Shown here piece by piece: positions 17,601 to 26,600 of a stretch of DNA of 32,599 nucleotides. The stretch lies in contig JAUCBJ010000787.1 in the NCBI GenBank assembly GCA_032718475.1, positions 1 to 32,599 on the forward strand, written 5' to 3'. This DNA is from Nemertoderma westbladi (lineage: Eukaryota; Xenacoelomorpha; Nemertodermatida; Nemertodermatidae). The position numbers and the translations under genes were made by a program. The notes under the pieces were generated by a model. It saw only the letters and a program-made list of their open reading frames with translations. It was not told the DNA's origin and did no database searches. Every line of letters starts with the position of its first letter. Position 1 is the first letter of the stretch.

Positions 17601-20600
17601 TCCGAATTGTATAGAATTTTCAAGTGTACGCATATAATCATGCTGTTGTAAATCTATTGTCAAAAGTCCTCTCTTGCTTTCCATTTTTTTCACCCATTTC
17701 ACTGCTTGGCTTTGTGGGTCAACCATAAGAGGCCATCGGCGACCTCTGGTTACCATAACACCATTTTCTGTAGAAAACGTGTCGTTTGGAAGACCTTGAA
17801 TGTTCCACTGTCGGACAGTTGTTGGAATAGATAGGAAATTGGCAAAAGAAAATTCTGAGTCAGAAGGAATCAGAAGTTTTCTAATTTCTGGAAGCCATAT
17901 ATTATTAACAAGTTCTTCTCTGTAATTGGAAAGGAATGGACCAATGTAAGATAAAGATGCACTGGCAACCAAACAATCTCCAATGAGGTAACCTTTGCTT
18001 CCTTCAAGTTCTGCAACTGTAGATTCCCACCTATCTCTTTCACCAGCTAGACCACTAAGAAGCAGGGCAGCACGCTCCATTTGTATTTCCATCTTTTCAG
18101 CTTTAAGTCGCAATTCTTCCTTTTGTGCCAATTTTTCTTCATATTCATTTTTCAGCTTTTCTAATTGCGCATTCACCTCAGCTAACTTGCGTTGTTGTTC
18201 CGCCAGAGTCTTCTGTTTCTCAGCCAGCATAGCTTCTGCATGTTCCACCCTTTGTTTCTTTGGAAGAACAACTCGAAAAACTCTTCCATACACCTCCATT
18301 GCCCTAACCCACATGCATAATGATTTAGCTGCATTGGAAACTCTACCAACTGTATCTGGATAAAAGTCAGGTTGATTACAATATCCGGCAATTTTCTTCA
18401 ATGTTTTATCAGACATGTGATCTTTATCAAAATTAACAAGATTATCTATAAAATGCTGATCACCCAAGTCACGTTTTGCCTCAACCCATGTTGCCTCCCT
18501 TCCACGAAGTATCATAACTGCTTCCAATACTTTCTCTACAAGCTGCGGAGGTTTCACAAATGATTTTATTTCTGTTATATCCTTCTTGTTTAAAGACTTT
18601 AGTGCCTCCATGGCTTCCTCCAGGGCTGGCATAGCAACTTTGAGGTCTTCCAGTGCAGCATCTGCCATCTCCCTGCATTTGATTTCTTCTTCACCAATCT
18701 TTTCTGCTCGAACAGTGACTTGCTTTTGTTGTTCATCTGCATCTCTCTTTTGTTGCACAAGAACTACTAAATATTCCTCACATTGCTTCTGGAACTGTGC
18801 TACTTTGGTTTTCGCGATATCAAGGTCTACTCTCATAACCTCTACCTTTGTGCGAGTTTCATCAATTTTTTGAAGACCATTTGTTAACTTACTTATCTCA
18901 GCACCAATTTCTAAACTCTTTTCTGCTAATAATTCTTTATAGCCAGTAACCAGCTCCAAATAATTTGTAGGAGTAGTATAATTTCTACGCTTCAACTCAA
19001 TATACATTTTTTCACTCATTTTGGAGACACTTTGGTGCATAGTAACAAACACTGATGATATATTCGTCTTATTATCTTCTGAGCCTAGATCCATGTCAGC
19101 GAGGTACCTTTCAGCAACTTCCAATAAAGCATCTTTAGGCCACTCAGAGAAATAATCAATTGCTGCACAATTGACAAAAGCAGGATACATTCTTATTCTA
19201 TTCCTAAATGCTTCACCAACAGGGCTCATGCACAATATTACATGGAGATTACTTCGGACTCTTTCAATCAAAAACTTAAATACATTTTCAGGTGTGTCAT
19301 GTATGTCATGTTTTCTAACCTCCTCGCTAAGAGCATTGCGAACCTCTTCAAATTCATCCGATTTGTACAAATTCGGAATTTCGCCACTACTAAGTATATT
19401 ATTGATGTCTTCTAGGAATGAAACGTCAACAATTTGTGTATCATTAAACAGAAACACAGTTGGTTTGTTATCAACGCCAGCGAGTCTATATAGTCGTTTC
19501 AAGTCATCACGCCACTCTTGCTTCCTGTAATGTTTCGTAACCTCTATTTGAAAGGTGGTGTACTCAAGTATAGAAGCTGCTAGCCTTGACAATGATTGCC
19601 GCCCTGATCCTCCAATTCCAATCAGCATCATATTTCCTCTTGCCTGTCCAATAACTCTGACTATTCGACAAACATGTTCTATAGCATCCCTAAACATTAC
19701 AAGATCCATACCAACATAGCCAGGTGTCATATTGTAATCTTCAAGTGCGTTTTCAATGAATGTTTTTAATTCCTCTATATTTTGTAAATCTTCATAAACT
19801 TTACCATCTTTTGATAAAAATGAACCAAAAATAGGAGGCTGCTTTTGGTGGCAAATGTTATGAAATGTCTGCTCAAATAAAACTCCCAATTTATCACTAA
19901 GAATTATTACAAAATCGTCAAAATCAGTTTCATCATTAAGTCTATCAGCAAACACTCGGAAACATTCATGAATCCACAACCTTGTCAATGAAACTTTTGT
20001 ATCATGATAATCTTTACTGCAACGCATCAACCCTTGGAAAACTCGAGATATATCTCTAAGGTTAAATAAATAATGTATTTTGCTTGGAGTAGGGAAGTAG
20101 CGATTAACCACAGCATCATACATTTCTATTGTAGCTTGAAGCATTATGTCTCCTAAGGGCTTTAGATCCTCTTCGAAGTCTGACAATTTATGTGAAATCA
20201 TGCTTCCAAATATTCGCTTAATCTGACTTTCTGTTGGGAAGGTCATGTTTAATAAATTAAAACGACTTTGCAGTCTTTTAGAGATTACCATTCTACCACC
20301 ACCAGGAGGTCCCATTGCAGCAAGAATTTGCATATCACGAACAACTTTAGTTACTTGTTTTGCCCTATCATACCAAAAGCCATAGTCCATCCATTGTCGC
20401 ATCAACTCTAGTGGAGGTTGTGATCCAAACAAGTCTTTCATTGGCATATTGAAATCATCTAAATAAGTTACTAATTTTTTGCCTCCAATGGGAACATAAA
20501 CACCCTTTGTTCGCTTTTCAACCTTGCTTTCAATAATATCTTGAACATTATTACTGCTTGTTTGGGCAGAAAGATTGATAGTTAAGACACTGTATTGTGT

Positions 20601-23600
20601 GGTATTCATACTTTGGAGTACAAACTCAGCAACACTGGTTTTACCTGTGCCGACTGGACCAACTAGAAGCACAGGAACCCCTTTAGCTAGAAGATTATTA
20701 ACAATGAATTGATAGCGAACTGTATCAACAGTTGGTACCATTAGCTTATAGAATGGAGTATTTGGGACAAATTTCCATCCTCCTTTCAGTTTATCATCCC
20801 AATGGGCCCAGGTTCTATTCTTCCCATCAACATAGTATTCATAAACAGTATCTTTATTTGGAAATGACCCTTCTATTTCTCTGATGTATGTATCAATTTT
20901 CTTTCTACCTTCTTCATCAACTGCACCGCAAATGCTCCATAACATACAGAACATAAACCACATCTCCAACATTAAACTATAATTGGCGTCATCATTGGGA
21001 TTCGCACCAAATGCAGATGTTGCAAGGATATCCAGCAAATTGCAAAGGGAAGAAATGCCATTAATTTCAGCAATAGGCACCAGTTCCTTACAGTTTTGTT
21101 TCTTAAAATCAATTATCTTTGCCACATATTTATCAAATAATCTTTTAAATATGTCAGCTCCAGATTTCCTTTTTTCAAGCCATGAGTTTACGTAAGGCTT
21201 CCACCCAAGATCATTATAGTCATTGTAAACCATACCGCAACGGGAAACGGTGGCAGGGCTAGCTACAGATAAATTTTCGACCTCAAAAAGCAGAGAAACT
21301 TGATCTGGCATTGAAATTCGTTCACCATTAATGAGTGTCAGTACTTTATTGTCATCCATAACACTGTTCATAGACTCAATCCAAAGTGTATCAACTGGGC
21401 CATCAAACAACATCCATTTCTGTTCAGGTTTTTCATCTGCACAAGTTAAACGCATGACACTAGAGAGAATGCCATCTGTCCATTCATTTGTATTCAAATC
21501 AAACTCTCCGTAGAGTTCCCCTAAACTTAGGGCTTTGGGATTAATAACATATTCAATAACTTTGGTAAAGTTTGAATCTCCTTCCTTGCTTAGCCTACTC
21601 ATAGCAGCCTGTAATACACGCCATGTACACGATTTACCACTACCAGTTTCACCAACTATCATAACAGAATGCCGAGAATTTTTGGTTTCAAGTAATTGGA
21701 TAACTTTGACAATAGCAATTTCTATGGCTTGGTAACCAGCAGCTTGAAATTCTGTCACAATGGCTTTGCGAATCGTGGAATAGTCTACCTGTGGTGTATC
21801 AATGCCAGGGAATAAGTCTGACATAATGCCATTAAAAAGTGGTCTGTCAGCAGCAGTAAATTTTGGTATATTCATGTCCTTCATGGCAAACAGCAAGATC
21901 TCTTCATCTGCCATATTTGGATGGGCCCGCTTCTTTTTACCAGCATAGCGAAGCACACTTACCAGAGCGCGCAGACCAAAATCATAATGGTCTTGCTTTG
22001 ACAGCTGCTGCACAGCCAAATAATATAATGTATGAACTTTTTTAGCCAAAGTTCTTGTATTACTAAACCCTTCACCAAATAGAATATTTTCAGCTATATA
22101 TGCAGAATCTGGCACAACCATTGCAATTGGACGGAACATGGATGTCAAGTTATCAGGAAGCTCAGTTCGTCCAGCATAACCAGGATTCATTGTAATAAAT
22201 ATTCCACACGAGCCAACTAAGCGAATATCTCTCCCTTCAAAATTGAAATTTATCTTCCTTTGTTTTAAGCTGCTTAAAATTGACAGGATTTGTTGAGCAA
22301 CTACTGATAAAACCTCAATATTAATGCGGTTAAATTCATCAAAGCAACCCCAAGCTCCAGTCTGAGCAAGCCCTGAGTACATTCTGCCCATGCTTTTATA
22401 ATCCAGCCCTTCACTGCAGTTGATAACAATAACATAGTTACCGAGAGCTTTACCCAAATCCTTAGTAGTTTCGGTTTTACCAGTACCAGCTGGACCTTTT
22501 GGTGATCCTCCACGATTAATGTGAAGAGCTGTTGTCAAAGTCATATAACATCGATCTGTTAATGGAGTAACAACTAAACGACCACTGTTTCCCAAGTACT
22601 CATACCCATAACGAAACTGAGTAGTTGTCTGACGGACAATACAATCATCACTTTCTTTGTCCCAATATACACGAAGTTGCATGAGCCACTCAAAAGCTGT
22701 AACATCTGTGCAACCTGATTTTAAAAGTTTCTCTATAACATCCCGTGCATGTACTTCTATGGTCACCAATGCAACTATTTTTGCACGTTGTATTTTTGTT
22801 AGATTTCCCCGAATAATATCAGTACATTTCTCTAACAATCCAATTTGTTTTCGCTTCAATGATTTAAGGGGTTTTTTGGACTCTCTCTCTCTGACAAGAG
22901 CTAAACCTCTTGTGGTATCAGAAGTCCATTGGATTTGGCTGGAAGTAATAAGTAGTTGTCCTGCCCATTCTTTTATCCATTTATCACGTTTACTGGCTTG
23001 CTTCTTTAGAGCCAAACGACATTGTTTTAACAACTCCTTTAAAGTCCAACGCATTGTACGTTCAATATCACATAACCAGGCCTCAACTGGACCTTCAAGA
23101 ATAACTTGCTGAATAAATTCAACATATTCACCATCTGCTGAATACATTCCCAATGCCTCATGCTTTTGTGACATTCCAATTTTTTGCATTTTTAATTTGT
23201 AAATATTATCAAAACACTTTTTCATATGAGGCTGCACAGATTCTGGGTTTTTACTTTGGCCCAAAATTTCCAACAGATCATCATTAGATACAAAGTAAAA
23301 TCGTGGAAATATTTGCCGTTTTGTTTCCAGATACATATCCAAACTTTTCTGGATTTCTTCTAGCTTCCCATTCATATCATTTAGAGTTTCCAACATCCCT
23401 TCATGATGAGTCCCTCTGTAAGCATTATTGTCTTGATTAAGTCTCGACATAATTGCTAACCAATTTGTATTAACATCATCAAATTCATTGCTTTCTCTGG
23501 GTAATTGCTTTCTAATATCTTCCCCAAAAAATATATTTTCTAGGTACATCCACTGCCTCTGTACAGTAAGAATCATTTCAATCACTTCCATAATTCTACT

Positions 23601-26600
23601 CAAGGTTCGCTCCCAACGATCAACTTCCTTTTCAAATGGTTTCACATAGCGAGAAGCTTTCATTGTTGACATTGTCACTTGATTATCTTCTAATGTCTGA
23701 AATAGTTCGTCAGTTGTTTTCAATCTGAAGTGGCCCCTGTCCTTGTAGGGTCCAATTTCGAGGAACGTATTCTTCCAAGTATTATCAATGGCTTCTAAGG
23801 ATTGTTCAATTAACAACTCTTTTGATGCTGCACCAGAAATTTCACTTATCTTGTCAGCATATTGATCTAATTGCAATGCAATTATTTGTTCTAGTGTAAA
23901 GCTATCTGAATTTTGATCAAATTCCTTTCCAACCTCTGCTTTTAATTCAACCCAATGCCGATCTCGCATTGCATGATTTCGCAAATCAACAATAAGCGGC
24001 ATTGTTCTTTTGAATTGCTCTACTCTAGATTTAGATACAGCAACAATCTCCCATTTTTTGTCCTTAACTTCTCTAGCAATTCTGTTTAATTTTTTATATA
24101 ACTGACCACACTGAAGTTCCATATTATCTGCTTCTAACTCCTGAAACGTCAACGTTTTCCAATTTTCCCACATTGTTTCCCAATCCTTAGTTAGTAACCA
24201 AACCTGCTCAAGTTGATCTAACTCTTTCTCCATGGCTAAAATTTCTTTAGATGGCGGCTGATCTATTTTAAATATTGCCAAGCCTCGTCTTATATTTGCT
24301 TCTTGTTCCTTTAACAAACGTAATGCCTCACGTCTTGATGCAATATCAGCCAAAGCTTCATCAGGAGTTAAGGATGAGGAGAAGGGGCCATTCTGGTGGA
24401 AGTCCTCAACAGTTGATCCCACTTGTTTCTTGAATTCATCTGCAGAATGAATCAACCCAGTTTTAAATTTATCTTTGTGTTTCTTAAGCATAGCTTCAGC
24501 ATCAATTAAGTTTTGCTGGAATGTAATCCACTCATGTTCCAAAAGATCTAGTTTCTCTTGAGACTCCTCTGGAATTTGAACCTCATATTTTTCAAGAATG
24601 GCAAATTGTTCATGAATTGGTGAGATACGGTCCTCGATTTTATGCAAATCACCCTGTAGTTGCTCCAGTAACTTAATACTAGCTCCCAATTCATCTAATG
24701 TGGTTGGAACAACACCAACTTGCTCTCCATTCTTTTTCAAAAAGTATGTCAAATTATTGAGAGCTGTAATAGCCATGTCCTTCAATAATGTTGTAAATTT
24801 ATTTTGCCATTCCTGGCAATGGCTTAGAATGGAAAACTTCAGTGGAGAACAATCTAACATGACAAATTGAATGCTCAACACAGTTTCTTCTTTTTGTGCA
24901 TTGTTGGCAACTTCAGTATAGCGACCAATATCAGAGTCAAAACTAGCTACACCAGGATTAAGTTTATGATATCTACGAATAAATGCATCCTTGTTTACTT
25001 CCCATATTTCTCTATAAGAATCCCAGGTAGCCAAGTACTCATGCAATGATGTTGCATTATCTATCATTCCTTGTGCGATTATATGCATCAACTTACCAAC
25101 CTCATGATCAGCAGCAATTACCATATGAATTGGGTCTTTTGTTGATTTTTTAGCTGTGAGTAGGTTCGGAAGTCTGTCCAAAGGTGAAATAGTATCAGTC
25201 AAATGAGACCCAATACTATTTACTAATTTTGCAAGACCTTTCAGAGTTGGGTCAAATTCAACTCGATCACCATCAAGAACAACCTTAACTTTAAACAAAG
25301 GATTGGGTGGTGTCTTACCGTCTCCATTGATTGCCTTGGATAATTCCTGCAGTGACCATTTAACATTCAACCTGAATGCTTCTTCAACCATACGATCCAT
25401 CTTATCAGTGTATCTGTACCAATGGTTCTGTACCTCTTGGCCATCATTTCGGAAATATTCACATGTTTTCATCAATATATCCACAATTTCGATATGATTC
25501 ATAGCCAACCGTTCTGTGGTTGCTATTCTGTGCTTGCTTTGTTCCACATCGAACTGACCACTATCGTGAACCTTTGATACATTTATTCTTACCAATAGCA
25601 TCTCAGATATTGTCCTGCACAATTTGCTAATTTTAATGTTAGTTAGTTTGTATTCATCAACAACAGCTTGTACCTTACCAGCCTGGTTGTAACACTCCTT
25701 GATAAACAGTTCAGCAACTCCTTTAGATGCCCATGTAAGTTTGCTCAATCCAGGTACGATCTTTTTATCCAGAAAACGTATTCTCTCTCGGAATAAACCT
25801 CGCTCTTCTAAGCTGAGAGAAGATAAAATCCTATTGTATCCTCTAACAACTTGTAGGACATTCTCTCTCAGTACACGCAAGTCATCCTTACGCTCATAGA
25901 GTTCAGCAGCATAATGGGGTACTTCAAAGAGAATGCGTTGCCAATAATAAATTTCTTGGAGCAACTTAGCTGTAATTTTATCAAAATTTGAATCTAACAT
26001 TCCTGTTCTTTCTTGGCTGCGACACATCAAAGGTACATCTAATCGTCGTACAGGCTCTTTCTCAATTGCTAAAGTCCACTCTCCAAAATTCTTTCTAATA
26101 AGTTCATCAAGAGCTTGTACAAGTTGCAAATAGTTAGAACGAGCTTCCTCACCCATTCCTGTTGTCGGAAGGAAGTATGCACCCTCAATTAGTGTCATGC
26201 TCTTATCAACTCTATTTTTTAATGCTTTAGCCCATACAGCAGTGCCTGCATAGTAAGGTTGTAAAGGTGTCAACCATGCAGCTCTTCCGCTCAATTCCTT
26301 CTTAACCAAGTTCATCTCATCATTAAATATCTGAAATATCTCGGCAGTCTTCTTATCCAGTGTTCTTAAAATAGCCTCCCGCGAATGTAAATGTTGAAAT
26401 ACTTCCAGAAGATTGATACCTTCCTCGATAGTTCTTACTGATTCAAACGCGGAGTTGATTGTGTTGGTCATCATCACCTCAAGGTCTTTAACTCCTGATC
26501 TAAATTTATTGTATTCATCATGCCAGACAGTTGCTTTCACATCTAAAATGTGCTTCTTCACGAGCCTAAGGGGATTCAGACATCGACAAAATGCATTGTC